The notes below the pieces were generated by a model, which saw nothing but the letters and a program-made list of their open reading frames with translations, made no database searches and was not told where the DNA came from. The translations under genes and the position numbers were made by a program. From Acheta domesticus (lineage: Eukaryota; Arthropoda; Insecta; Orthoptera; Gryllidae): a stretch of DNA of 64,000 nucleotides. Each line of letters starts with the position of its first letter. The stretch's first letter is position 1. The stretch covers positions 131,718,413-131,782,412 of the forward strand of contig JAHLJT010008756.1 in the NCBI GenBank assembly GCA_031308135.1. The letters are read 5' to 3'. This document shows positions 9,428 through 22,820 of this stretch, piece after piece.

Positions 9428-11959
9428 GTGAGTTGGCTTATTTTGGTGCTATTTGTTTTATGTTCAGTAACTGTCAATATCCTGTTATTCTCAAAGTTAG
9501 TTTTAGATAATAATTCTTACTCTCTCTTCGGAGGAAGAAATGAGCTGAAATACAGACTGTACATTTTAATGTTTACTCCAGATATTTTTTGATTACTATA
9601 AAGAAAAATATACACAGTAATTTCTCCTAATATTGTGCCGAAGATAGGTATTTTGTTGCATCAGAATTTATTCTCAAAAGTTTTCAGCCCTAAAATTGAA
9701 TTATCGTTCAGAACACAAAAACTGCAAATTAATATTCAGTAATTCCAAGTACTTATTTCCCCCCTGAATCCTGAGGATTGAAAGTTCAGTTGAAACTCAA
9801 TTACCCACCCGTAGTTTCCAAAAACGAAATTGCACTTCTCCGAAAAATAAATATTTTGATTAAATTGCATAAAAATAAATATTTTCGTGAAAAAAAATTA
9901 TTAAATGTTTTGCTAAATTTTAAATAATTAAATGAATATTTTGAGTATTTTTAGATTTGATATTTTGGAGTCTCCGGATATGTTGTGAAAGACATGTCAG
10001 TTTGAAATGGAGTCTGGTTCACGACCTCTCAAAACGTCTGACGATCATTTCTAACTCTATTGTCAATTGAGGCAATGGCACTCAGAGCGATAACATGCAC
10101 TAGGTGGTTACCGCAGAAATCTTGTGGAAATCATTACGGATAGGTAAAAAGTAATATTGCACATTAAAAACAATTGTAGATTACTTCTTTTTATTGTAGA
10201 TAACACACACTTGTAGATAACATGACATCAGTAGCTCCCAAACTTTCTCGGGCTGCACAGACAAAATGTAGAGAGTGATTAAGAAGATGACGTCATATTT
10301 TACTTTAACATTTTCCTCGATCTTGGATACTGGTTATCATAAGGATAATAAATAAACAATTTCGTCGTTTTACTACATATTTTTCACTTTTTAAGCGCAT
10401 ACAAATAAATATTTTTCGAATTTTTAGCACCTCAAAGGAGTATAAGCCCGCATTGTAAATAACAATTGATTAGTTTGGTATGATTTTGAAACGTCTGGCA
10501 CAGGATAAAGTAATACCATAAATTCGCTGGCATGCGTCTGGATTCACACTCCTTGCTTTGAATGAACGGTAGGAATTAACACTAATTTACCCTTAAAACT
10601 CTACCCTTAGTTGAACGTACTAAAATATATTCGACACATTTCCTAGCTTTTGCAAGTGTCCGAAGGATCCCTTGTTAAGAATTATAAAAGAAAGATCGAG
10701 AATTCTTTTATTCGCGACGTAATAATCGATTTTGTAATACCTAATTGCAAAACGTGAACGACAAAGTTTTACTTTTGCAAAATATAAAGCATTTTCACTG
10801 AATAAATGCTCTAATTGTATATTAAAAATAAAATGTATGACGGAAACAACTTTTGAGGGGCAATAAATATTGATGAAAAGTTCGTAAATAAATGGAATTG
10901 ACTACGCAACATCTTAAGCATCACGAGTTTCAAAAACATGAATTTCAATCTAAAGATGAATATCTGGGAACAACCTTGCTCAAATTGTATTCTATCTACT
11001 TTTTAGTCCCTCTTGTATTGCAAAAATGTTCTAGACTGACTAGTGAATACCCGACTCGCACACTTTGAGCTTTTCTTCGCGGCGTGATGCACAGAACTGC
11101 ATCGTCAACATGTGTACGTGTGAGGTCGAAGCGACGAGCCTCGAAGTCATCCTATAACCTTTGCTTCCCTCACGAGACGCAACCTTTTGAAATTTAAATA
11201 ACTTTAAACTTGTCCCATTAAAATGGAAATATTTTCTTTAGAGAGCAATAAAACCACGGAAAACGGAGTAATCGTAGGCGCTCCGTGGTTTTGCACCATA
11301 CAGGCGAGAGGAGCTCGCGCTGCCTTCATGTTGGCAGCCCTGTGAAAGTCCGGTGCTGCGCGTCGATTAATTAGCATTCCGTATGGGTAAATGAGCTTCA
11401 GACATACGTTGGCCAACATTCCGGAAATAAAAGTGCTCGCGCGCGTGCGAGTGGGCGCGTTGCGGCTCGTCGCCGGCTTTTAGTCAAAGTGTTGCCAACA
11501 TTTGAAAGTGAAATAATTCATTTATGCGCGCGGCGAGACGCGGCGATGGGCACTCATTTGCGCGTCTGTAATGCGTCGCGATGCGCCGTCCAGTGAACAG
11601 CGCTTTCCAACGCGCGCAGCAGTTTCGTTCCCAGCTGCGCCGAGCTCCCGCTAGAGCGCTCTGCACGCGGTAGCCACTTTGCGGGTTTTAGGCGCAGAGC
11701 CTCCGTTTTACCGCTGGGTTACGAATTGGATTCGGAAACACGCAATGGAATGATATCTGTGGCGGATTTGGTGGTCATGTGACGACGCTGCTAAAAGTGG
11801 TGTCGTGTCGTAGTATTGGGTGAAAATGATGGCAGTGGTGGTGTGTGGTAGTGATGGTATGACAGTTGGATGTAGTGGTGAAGGTGATCTTAGGTAGATG
11901 GAGGAATGATGATGGTTCTGGTGCGGAGGAATGGTGGTACTAATGATGATGCGGTGGTA
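9428..11959. other. Intron of the Ig gene, 5' part
   Basis: AT-rich sequence after the GTGAGT donor, with a TGACGTCA palindrome at 10288. A stretch at about 11420-11700 is distinctly richer in CpG (GCGCGC runs). No exon signature occurs in it. Confidence 0.5.
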
Positions 11960-12581
11960 GTAATTGCGGTTGTGTGTTAGTGCTGGCTGTGGTGGGGGTA
12001 ATGGTGGTAGAAGTGGAGGTAGTGGGGGTAATGGTAGAGGTGGGTAATAGTGGAGGCGGGTAGTAGAGGTGGGTAGTAGAGATGGGTAATGATGAAGGGG
12101 GTAATGGTGGAGGGGATAATGGTGGAGGGGATAATGGTGGAGGGGGTAATGGTGGAGGTGGGTAATGGTGGAGGGGGTAATGGTGGAGGGGGTAATGATG
12201 GAGGGGGTAATGGTGGAGGGGGTAATGGTGGAGGGGGTAATGGTGGAGGTGGGTAATGGTGGAAGTGGGTAATGGTGGAGCGGGTAATGGTGGAGGTGGG
12301 TAATGGTGGAGGGGGTAATGATGGAGGGGGTAATGATGGAGGGGGTAATGATGGAGGGGGTAATGATGGAGGTAGGTAATGGTGGAGGGGGTAATGATGG
12401 AGGGGGTAATGGTGGAGGGGGGTAATGGTGGAGGGGGTAATGATGGAGGGGGTAATGGTGGAGGTAGGTAATGATGGAGGGGGTAATGATGGAGGGGGTA
12501 ATGGTGGAGGGGGTAATAGTGGAGGTGGGTAATGGTGGAGGTGGGTAATGGTGGAAGTGGGTAATGGTGATGGCAGGTAAT
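11960..12581. repeat. 15-bp minisatellite (GTAATGGTGGAGGGG)n
   Basis: About 40 units, most 15 bp with A/G variants (GATGGAGGG, GGAGGTGG) and irregular edges. The GGAGRGGGTAATG core resembles the minisatellite at 9035-9300 in the same intron region. No open frame runs through it, since in-frame TAA recurs. Confidence 0.95.
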
Positions 12582-13376
12582 GATGGTTGTGGTTGTGGGG
12601 AATTGGTGGGTTTGTGACGTTAAGGTACGTTATCTGAAGTGAGTTGAAGTGTCTGAGAGTAATCTACGAAAAGCTATTCAAGTGAAAGTGGTCAGGATTT
12701 TAACCTCCTGTACCTACACAAAGAAGTAAGTTTGTTGAAAGCTGTGACGAAAGATATTGTCTAGAAAAGGAACAATTCATTATTATCGCCTGCAGGCGGA
12801 AGTAACCAGACTTTGACGATCAAATTTATCAAGACTACTTCATACGAGTTAGACACTTGTAGTTGTTTCAAATGATAGCATGAGAAGGATTAGTGAGGGG
12901 TAAATATGGGAGAGCTGGAATGGATTTAATGTTGGTGGAGAAGAAAATAATTTTACAAACACAGCTTCTGGAAGACTCGTTAAATTGACGTTGCGTCCAT
13001 TTGTTTGTGGCTCATCCACTAATTAGTGCCTTTATCCTAACATCTGTTTCTATTCTTCCTAATCTCAATGTTCTTAATATCATTGCAAAAAAAGATGACT
13101 CGTCACAGAATCGTAATTTTTAATTCGTGGAGCGATATACTAAACATATTTATACTATAACTTCCATGAATATTAATTTAATGAATATGTTCCGCTAATA
13201 GTTTCGACAATCTGTATGCGTAATAAATCACTGTTTGTCCGCGATATAAACGACGTTCCTCGAGGTAAAGTCGTTCTCGAAAAGGACGATTATAATATAC
13301 TAGCGTACTCGTGCGAGAACTCTCGCACGCTCTGCCCCACCCTCTTCCTTATTTTTCCGTTTCCATATAAAGCCTG

Positions 13377-13446
<70 letters not shown>

Positions 13447-16400
13447 TCAAGATCCTCTTATCCTCCGTCACTTGTTCTATATGTCACCTTGTATTTGATA
13501 ACAATGTAATACACCCTTGTAATACAAACTATTCTTATTTAATTTTATTATCGAGCAAAGAAGTACACCCGTGTAATTCACTCGCAGAGAATATCACGTG
13601 ATTAGTAATTTCACATACAGTTGCAGATTCTACAGGCTCTGAACTGGTGGGGTAGAATCGAGAAGCGCCTTGATTTTCTTTTGATCCCTAAACATAGTTT
13701 CTCCTTACCACATCAACATTTTTCATAGTTTTTGACGTGAAAATAAAATATGTTGCAACAAAGAGACATGTTGAATGACACTTATTATGAAGGCAAACTA
13801 AATATCTTTCAAAACCTGAAAACGTGTCAAATCATTTCACTTATAGTATCTAATAAAACAAATCTGCAATTATTATCTCAATAAACAACACCATTGTTTA
13901 GTCACACATTTGCCCCTACAGACGTTGAAGAGGTTACTCCTGTCACATATTATTAGTAATTTCTTCTGATAATAAAAAAATGAATTTTGATCGATGTCGA
14001 ATTTCTAAATGATTGTTAAAAAAGAGAAACATTTTCCGATCAACTCCTAATTTAGTGATTACAACTCCTTTTATTGGCTACAGGGCTATTCCATCGGATG
14101 AAAGTAAGATTTAAGATAGACAAAGGAAGATCGTTGGCAGCTCTCCTCAAGGCTCGAACGTTTTCTCTGTCTCACATTTCACCATTTTCTCCGTCTTCAT
14201 GCTCTTAACTCATATCATCATCATCACCACCGTTACATATCAAATACAAACGCTCGAACGGGAATATTCGACAGTGGCAGTGGCGACATTTCTAATATTG
14301 AAACTACGGTCATTGTAATTTTTTTCTAAAAATGTATGCCTTATTTCAAAGCAGCGAACTTACGTAGTTCAAATCGTATACTTGGAGATGGATAGTAGAG
14401 AAACAACAATATCTCTTCTCTCTTGCTTTGAAACGTCATACAGATTTTCACGGTAAATAAACGATTACAATTTAACAAAGAATTTATTATTACTCCCTTA
14501 CCCCAAGTAGAATGACAAACTACTTTACTTAAAATGAATAACTAAATTATTGCTTAATTCTATCTCTGCGAGTGACGCTATTAAATCTTAGTTACGGGCG
14601 TGATTATATTGCTTGAAAATTCGTGTGTGCATGCTCTTACGCTTCGTTTCAATCCAATATATGAAATGTGGTACGCGAATGAGAACTGTGTATCACTCAT
14701 GCAAGAATTTTGCATGTACAATTTTTACGGAAATACATTACTGCTGTTCCTGCATTTCGAGCATTTTTTATTTCGCGGATATACACCCGGGTCTGTGTTG
14801 GTGGTCGCTCTAAACCAGCACTATCGTTAGTTGGATTATTGCAATTTTAATTGAATATTCATGTTATGCCTCGCCCGCTGTGAATAATGTGCCTCGCAGT
14901 TATTTCCTGCTATAAAAATATAAAAATATGTGTTGCGGTTCCTACGGTACCTGTCATTAAAATTGAATGTCTTGTATTTTTAATGAGATCAATTGAAAGC
15001 GAAACGGGATGTAGTACATGATAACGTGGAAATGTGAAACATTATTTAATGCGTGCTCTTTATTCCATTAAAAATATCACAGAAAATGGGAAATATATTC
15101 TCATGAAAGCGTTTGGTAAAGAAGACTACCGTGATTACAAAATAAAAAGCATACTCGCTTGTAATTGTGCTTGTTTTTAAAGCATTTTTTGAAAAGTTTG
15201 CTCAATTAATCTCTTAACACAAATCTCAAAGTATAGTTATAAAAGACCACTGAACCTTGGTTAAATATTCTTTTCGAATAAAATTAAAACATATTTGAAC
15301 ATATAACGATTTGAACAAATCATGCCTAATAGATCAAATGTGTCATGTCAATTGCTACGATGAAATGTGTCACGTCAATTTTTATGTGATGTTTAGTTAT
15401 CTGATGTCAAGTTATATGTGCAGTCCTGGCTTACAGCCAGGCTAAAAGCCAGAAAATTTACTGACCACATATAATAGTTATAGTGATTACATTAATTAAA
15501 TAATTTGTGAAATTATTTGCGACAATGCTTTATATCATATATTATGGATAATGTACGTTTGAGTTCAATGCTGTTTACGTGAATACATTATATTCACAGC
15601 AACGTGAATGCCAGAATTGTTTCATCGAGTATAATGAAGTATGGAAAGTATCTAGTTTTCAGAACAAACCTTGTCAAAGATTTGAATAATTAGATTTGTG
15701 AATTAAGATGTCACAATGAATTCAATATTCAAAGTAACAGCTGGAGACGGGGCAGAGACTCCTTTAACCCTAGATTACAAAGGCGTCGTCTGTGAGAGGA
15801 CGCAACTAGTGCCGAAAGCTCCCCCCCTCGATGTCCTCACTTCCGTTTCTGAAATTTTACGTACCTTCATTGTGTGACTAGCCAGTGAAATACACATAAC
15901 CTTGAGCGGGTGCCTATTTCCGGGATACGCCATTTCAACATGCGTCGTCCAGTGGACTATGTATTTACATCAGTGATATTTTTGGTGCTATATTGGCTAA
16001 TGTTGTAAATTATGACTATTAACTCCTTGTCTTGTGGCATTTAAGTTTTGTTATGAACATTTAACAATCGTAATTGCCGATGGCGATCATAAATAAGCTC
16101 ACATAATAAGGTACTTCTGCGGACGCTTCTCAAAAGCCATGTGTAGACAGCACCTAGCAAATGTCTGCTGTGAGAGTCAAATCATTTAGATGTATCTACA
16201 AAAACCTTTAAACTGTATTTTTAACACCATATAATACATTTTCAATCCATTAATTTAGTTTTTAATAGTAAAAATTAGTTTTTTTCTTTATTTTTACACA
16301 GATTAGTCTGTCAGAATACACCAATAATAATTCTTGATACAGTGCGCCTTTGTAAACTTGGGTTTAGTCATTGCGATTCTTACTCAGTTTTGTACAGTTG

Positions 16401-18242
16401 ATAATTACGGGCAGCAACCGCAGACAGACGGCGCGCGTAAGAATTTGTACATTGCATGCTGCCATAGCAAAATACCCCAAAACTCCTTATCTGAGCTGAA
16501 GTACACAGTTTCCAAAGGAGTTCGCGGCGCCCTCTTCCACAGCTCTCGGGAAGCAAACAACTCCTGTAGCAGCACATAAGGAAATATGTGTTTTGTGTCT
16601 TCTACAATCCCCCCTTCACGAAAGGAGAAAAAAAAAGAACTTCTCGAAGCCACGCATCGATAGCCCCGCGTGGTTCAGAAAGGGATATATGGCTGGGAAG
16701 CTAAATGGAATCGAAAAAGAAAGTCTCTCGGGCAAAAGAAGAACACGCGTGCAGACGTCTCTGATTTGCCTCTTGGTGCTCCTCGGGGTGTGAAGCGGCG
16801 GCGAGGGCGGCGAGGACTGGGCGAGGACGCGGCCGTCACAATGGAGCGGAAGAGGGCGCGATAAGCCGAGGGACGGCCTCCCGGCGACTGCGTGCCTCCA
16901 CAAAGCGCGCGACTCTACCGCTCTGCAGCGGCTCGGCCTTTAACAACGCACTCGTGTACGCCAGTCGCGTGGCAAACACGTTGTTTCAAACCCTTTTTTA
17001 GCGTAAATTCTATATTCTTTTCTGTATTTCTCTATTTATTTTTCTTCATTTTTTATCTATAAAAATGACTGTTGGTATATACGGATCGTATATACCAATA
17101 TACACTTATACACACACACACACACACACAGACGTATAGTGTGTCCGGGGAGGAAACGTCGAAACTTCGAAAATAAGCCCATAAGACAATTCTAAGCATA
17201 TTTTGTGTAATAAACTACGCGGATATTCCAAATGCCGCAATAAGCACTCAAACGTTGGTTTGAAAAATTGATTTATATTCAAGAATTTGCATTATAGAAA
17301 CATAGAAACACTTTAGAAACTTGTAAATTGCTTATTATTTACGAAAGAAGTGAATATATTTGTTCGGAAAGAAAAAAATTACTCAGAAATAAAAAAGCAC
17401 CCAATTTACACAATTCGACTCCTTTTTTATTTCTCGCTTATTATCTTTTTTTACCTTACAATTTTGGTAAATTCATAATCATGTCAACGGGTATGTTTTC
17501 TGTAAGAAAATGTTGTACACCAAATACTTACTCCGTGTAAATAATGATATTGTTGCGACATTTCCCTTTGTAGAATAGTTAGCAGTTGGTAGTGCTGTCC
17601 GAAGGGTTGCGAGTTGCTCTAAAATCCTGCGTATACCCTCTTAAACAAACGCCGACAGGAAAGCGCATCTTCCAAAGAGGCCTACTAAACTGCGGTTGGA
17701 ACTCGATGACGCACGAAGACGAAGAAAGATGAACGCTATCGAACTCCCTATGCAAGCCCATCCAGTTTCTCTTGAGTTCGTGCCATCCGGTGTTCGACTT
17801 GAAACATATATGTATCGCATTTATGTTTCGAGAAGCAAAATGCAAATGTTTAGAAATATATTCCATGGGAGGCGAATTGTAAATTTTCGAGACAATAATT
17901 CTTGCATCTTCTCAAATACTTAGATACTATTATTGACAATCTTTCTTAAGAAAGAAAGTTGGTTAACGGAAAGAAATTGAAAACATTTTTTCGAGATCTA
18001 TCGGACATTCCCATCGTAAGAATTAAACAATTTTGTTTAGTGTTGAACTTTTTATAGAATATGATGATATTCCTCATGGGTGGCCAGCACCTTTAAATTT
18101 GACATTCACATAGTGTTTTTATGCGAGTGAGCAAGCTTGCCTGAAAGGTGAAGTACTGTCTTTCTACATTAAGTTGCCTCCTAACAGCACTAATCTTTTG
18201 AAGTATATCTCTTAATTTATGATTCGACTTTTATTAAGGGTT
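12582..18242. other. Intron of the Ig gene, middle part
   Basis: Mostly AT-rich and unique by eye. It contains (TA)n at 13378-13446 and (CA)n at 17109-17131. CpG-richer sequence at 16780-16970 has no exon features. At 15764 TTAA is followed by CCCTAG and a short hairpin, which resembles one piggyBac terminus, but no partner terminus was found. Open frames under 100 codons show no domain. Confidence 0.45.
13378..13446. repeat. (TA)n microsatellite
   Basis: About 34 AT dinucleotides with one substitution near 13431. Confidence 0.95.
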
Positions 18243-18916
18243 AAAAATATAATTTCATACTATCTGGGATAAGAATTAACAAAAATGTGTCTAATCAGTA
18301 ATGTTGGTAAACTTCCTCCAAACGTATTAAAGGAGCAGGACCCAAAAATAAGGTTTCATTCATAAAATTTTACCTATAGTGACAGAACAGATACATGATC
18401 ACAAAACTGTTTTCATTCTTGATGACAGCATCAATCATTTTCATCATCGTCCCCTCCTTTGTTTTTCAACCTGCCTCTCGGTGAAAATGAACGTGTTCCC
18501 AAATGACAAAACGCACCTTGTCGCGTCAGATTTCCGCTCTGGAAAAGATGTCTAAATCTGTAGTGTAGTAAATATTATTTCATTCTATCTGGGATAAGAA
18601 TTAAGTGAAATGTGAATTAACATAAGTTAAATATATCCATCCAGTAATGTTGGTAACCTTCCTCCAAATGTAATAAAGGAGCATAATCCGAAAAGAATGC
18701 TTCATACAATACATTTGTCGCATAATGACGGAACAGATACATGATCCTCAAACTATTTCCATTCCTGACAACAGCATCAATGATTCTCAGCATCGTCCCT
18801 CCCTTTTGTTTCTCAACCTGCCTCCGGGCGCAAATGAACGCGTCCCCAAATGACAAAACTCATCGCGTCGCGTCAGATTTCCGCTCTGGAAAAGATGTCT
18901 AAATCTGCAACGGAAG
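18243..18916. repeat. Tandem segmental duplication, ~345-bp unit
   Basis: Copy 1 (about 18243-18566) and copy 2 (about 18567-18916) share ATCTGGGATAAGAATTAA near their starts and TCAGATTTCCGCTCTGG near their ends. The latter lies at 18526 and 18873, 347 bases apart. Conservation is high with small indels. Neither copy has a convincing ORF, and no terminal repeats are visible, so this looks like a local duplication inside the intron. Confidence 0.85.
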
Positions 18917-20919
18917 AATAGGCTGCCTCCGACCCATTACACGTTTGTAACGAGCAACAGCGCTCATTAAACGCCTGAAATTGTTGGAGAAATGGAGACA
19001 AAGCGCCGCGCAACACGAGCGAAGTCTAGCGGCGCTGCGCGGAAGCACGGGCGGGAATGGGAAGCGCCCCTCCTTACCTCTCCCCTCCTCTCCAGTCCCC
19101 GCCTACTCCTTCGCTCCGCAGCAGTTTCAGTTTTCAGCCGATGACTTCGGGGCGGCCTGTGCGTGTCACCTTGAAAGCCGAGGTATTAGCTCCATAAAAG
19201 GGTTAATTGTTTTCATAAAAAATTAAGAGGCGGGGCAGGGCGTGGCGGTTCGGGGCGGGGCGGGGAGGGGGCGGGGCGGAGCGTTCCTTTCTCGGAAGTA
19301 GTTAAAAAGAATTGGTGCGCGCGCCGGCTTAACGATACCGACTATTTCGCTAATGAGATCCATTCCTCGCTGCAGCTTTAGTGCAGACGGCTCCGGAGCA
19401 GCGGTGCTTCGTTATAGCGAGACTTTAGGAGGGACATAATAAAACGTGACTCTTAATTCGTCTTATCCGAGGGAAAAGAGTCCCGAGCGGAATTTCATTA
19501 GTTTCAATAGCGCTTTAATTCGCTCGGCCGTCGGCAGGCGCGCCACCGTCGCTGCCGCCCCCGCCCTCGATGCGAGGCGACCTGACAGCCGGCTCTGACA
19601 CTCGCGAGGGTGGAAGCAGTGTTGCCAAGAACTTGAGCGCCAGTCAGGTTGTCCAAAGTAATAAACACGAAACTGGAAGTCCCTAATTTAATGCAATGTT
19701 TTACATACTTCGGAGCTGATTCTCTCCCTAATGTTAAAAGTGTGAACGTAATCCCGCGTGAAGAACACGAGTGAAGGAAATGAACACCCTCCCAAATGTC
19801 TCCTTTCGGACTCATAAACAGAAAACCCGATGGAAGAATAATTATACTAATTATAATAATTATTTAGTTGCCCACGTAAATGAAAAACTCTAACCCAATC
19901 AGAATGTGACTTATCCAAATTTTCAGCCGAATGTTTTATTCCTTCACCACATCTGAAAACAGAAACGTGTAAGAGGTCTCACGGGATCTTTATTTATTTC
20001 CAGTGTGTTTCAACAATAAAATGGAAACTATTCGAATGTGACATTTGGAATATAGTCTTCTATTGTTAGAGCCTCATATATATATACACACACACGTCAA
20101 TGAGGTCGTCTAAATAGTTCCTTTTCAATAGTTTATGAGAATTTAAATTAAATATATTGGGTAATATTGTACCTTGTAAAACATATCCTAAGAGTACATC
20201 TTTAGTTACTTGTCAAGCTTTTAATATTTTATCAGTAGGTCCCACTTAAATGTTCAAACTAGCATTAACTCATAACTAACAGCATTAATAAGATAATTGG
20301 AAATCCAAACATCTGAACTCTTCGTAAACAAGTATATTAGTATTATTGCTTAAAATTATCTTTACTTTAGTCTCAGATGTATACAATGACATAGAGATGA
20401 TATTTTTGTGCTTTTGTCACTTTATAACATCGTTTTCTGGTATTATTATAATATTTTCAGTTTTCACCAAACTTTTAATTTATTTCATTGGTCATTTACA
20501 TTATTTACAATATCCCTATTTACTTTGAAGTATTTAAAAAAAGCATCTCATGCCCCATGAAGTATGGTGTGCATCCGTAGATCAAAGAAGGTTAAGAAAT
20601 TGAAGTACGTTCGAAAGTTGTTGCAAATCATCATGTATATTTAACGCAATAATTTTTCGACATTAGCTTCATCCATTAACCGACTAGAAATGGGATTGAT
20701 ATTAAAAGAAAATGAATTGGTTAATTATAATCAATCTGGGTTTGTTCGATTAATTATGATACACCTGAAACTTCACTTTTCGAAAAAGTCTTTGTTGCGA
20801 TATTCTTTCTGTAGTGAATTATGATCTCGTATTTCCACTTGAAAGTGGTGACTGGCATCGGAGTGGGCTGTGGTCCGCTGCCCCCAGGGGCGCCCCTTTC
20901 GCCCCCATGGGCCACCCCC
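18917..20919. other. Intron of the Ig gene, later part
   Basis: A GC-rich stretch at 19000-19290 includes a G-rich run (GGGGCGGGGCGGGGAGG, 19254) with G-quadruplex potential. AT-rich sequence follows to 20800. No exon was recognised. Confidence 0.4.
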
Positions 20920-20951
20920 AAGGCGGCGGCGGCGGCGGCGGCGGCGGCGGA
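20920..20951. repeat. (GGC)n trinucleotide run
   Basis: About ten GGC units inside a GC-rich block at 20860-21180. The Gly or Ala runs in overlapping frames derive from it. Confidence 0.85.
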
Positions 20952-21149
20952 GGGTCAAAGCGGCGCGAGCAAACAGCGGCTCGCGGGGGGCGGCGTCGGG
21001 AACGCGGCCGGAAGTCGAGTTAACGCTTTGTCCTGCGGCTGCAATCAGCGCGCGCGACAAACAAGCGACGGCTGCTGCTGCTTGCGTATTCAAATAGGCG
21101 GCGGCGGAGGCTTCGTTAGCCCTGGGCGGAGGGCGCCCCTGCCCCCGCC

Positions 21150-21690
21150 CCCGCCGACCTCGCCAAGGAGCCCTCGCCGCCCACGCTCTTGAGCCAAATG
21201 GACCCTCCGGGCTTTGCTATGCACCTTAACACGTAAATTGGGATGGATTGGTTTGAGTATGTTCCACACATTGAGAAACAAACAACTATTGATACACTGG
21301 GGCGATTTTCAGCCCTCGCCGCAAACCCCGCCGCCACCATTGCCGCCACCACCACCACCCCCGCCGCCCTCTCCCCCCCACACGGGGACCAAGGAGCACG
21401 GAGCCCTCGCCGCCCACGCTCTTGGGCGAAACGGACCCTCCGGGCTTTGCTATGCACCTTAACACGTAAATTGGGATGGATTGGTTTGCGTATGTTCCAC
21501 ACTCTAAGAAACAATCAACTATTGATACACTGGGGCGATGCTCCAAGTACAAAAAACACCCCCACCGCCCTCCCCTCCACCGCCACCGCCGCCACCGCCG
21601 CTACCGCTGCCGCCCAGGGCCAAGGAGCTGTGAGCTCTAGTCACCCCCGCGACAGGTTCTTGGACGTAATGGACCCTCATGACATTTAAG
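21150..21690. repeat. Tandem array of ~233-bp units with embedded CCR microsatellite
   Basis: The block GGACCCTCCGGGCTTTGC followed by ATGCACCTTAACACG and GATACACTGGGGCGAT occurs twice, 233 bases apart (GACCCTC at 21201 and 21434). A third degraded start lies at 21650-21690. Each copy is followed by a CCG/CCACCA microsatellite. One frame reads through two copies and repeats a peptide containing LTRKLGWIGL. This could be either a relic of coding sequence or chance. Confidence 0.8.
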
Positions 21691-21817
21691 ACACGAGACG
21701 TATTACATTTAAGGGGTATATTATCTTAATATCCTCCCTTGAATTTTATATTTTGTAATTTAATTTGCTATTACAATTTGAATTGTAACTATTATATTTT
21801 ATTTTGTTTACATCTGT

Positions 21818-21857
21818 AGACTGCTGATGACGGCAAACCCGTCGAAAGCCGGTTCTC
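21818..21857 (+). ncRNA. Hammerhead-like motif, degenerate
   Basis: CTGCTGAT is followed by a perfect 5-bp hairpin GACGG/CCGTC with a CAAAC loop, then GAAAGCCGGTTC. The flanks TAGA and TCTG can form stem I. The A6 position is C, so the core is not canonical. It resembles the candidates at 5651 and 3494. Confidence 0.3.
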
Positions 21858-22120
21858 TGAATAATTTCTCATTTGGCGAAGATGATATGTTTTATTTCTG
21901 CACTCATTCGAATGCGAAAATGGCAAAGAAGGCGGTCAAGGTTTCCCGCCGCGCGTCCCCGCGGCGGCTGCGCGAGGGCGCAGAAGAAAGGCAGTAAATC
22001 TGCGCGGGGCTGCTTGTGGCGCGGGGGCGCCAGGGGAGCGGAGCGCTCGGAGGGGGGGGGACACGTGACGCGAAGACGTGTCCCCTGGGAGGACGCGCTG
22101 AAGACGCGCGAAGGCCGGCG

Positions 22121-22820
22121 CAGCTGAGGGCCGGGAGAGGTGGCTCTGTGCATCAACCGAAGGCACCGCGGTGCCCATGGCCGGGAGGTTTTGGTTCGAC
22201 ACTTGTCAGCTAGGTCGGTGTCTGGAATTCAGTCGGTGTCTGGAGGAGAATTCTAGCGGCCGGCTGCTCTGATCGGTAGTTTTCCGTGGTTACAGCTGAA
22301 GGCCGGGAGAGGTGGCTCTGTGCATCAACCGATGTTACAGCGGTGCCTCTGACCGGGAGGTTCTACGTTCTTGTCCTGATTACGGCAGACTTCTCCACAT
22401 TAGCTTGTTCGGATTCGGCCGCCGTCTGCTCTGGTCGGTAGTTTTCCGTGGTTTCTCCGATCAACACCAAGCGAATGCCGGAGCAGTCCCCCCCCCCCAA
22501 AAAACGGGCCAGGTACCGCATGCGATCTTTCCTTCCTCTTCCCTGCCATATCCTCACCCCTGACCTATACACACACTAACAAGCACTACACCTACCAAAC
22601 ATGCCGGGAGACCGATCGGGAACTTAGAACTTATCTCGGCTGGGGCAGTGCCCCGCTGGTGGAAGATACCTGGTTGGGGAAACTACCGTAGGTTGGCGCG
22701 GATCTCACCATCCAGCGAGGGAAGATCACCGCCAACTTAAAATGAAAAACATTTCTCTACACCTACGGGAATAATGACCTTAACTGTTGAAGTACCCGGA
22801 GTCACTAACAGTCAATCAGC
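22121..22820 (+). mobile_element. SINE family 1 with tandemly repeated head
   Basis: The 5' segment, starting CAGCTGARGGCCGGGAGAGG and running to TTTTCCGTGGTT, occurs twice (22121-22291 and from 22293), 172 bases apart. A single body and 3' end follow, finishing in AATC-like repeats at about 22805-22820. The heads carry the family's CTCTGACCGGGAGGTTC B-box region. Such a head-head-body order could come from template switching during retrotransposition or from a head-length deletion after tandem insertion. Confidence 0.8.

Noticed and set aside
17579..17923. Overlapping 75- and 95-codon ORFs as a possible exon
   Set aside because: Both strands are open over the same bases, with no motif and no splice consensus at suitable positions.
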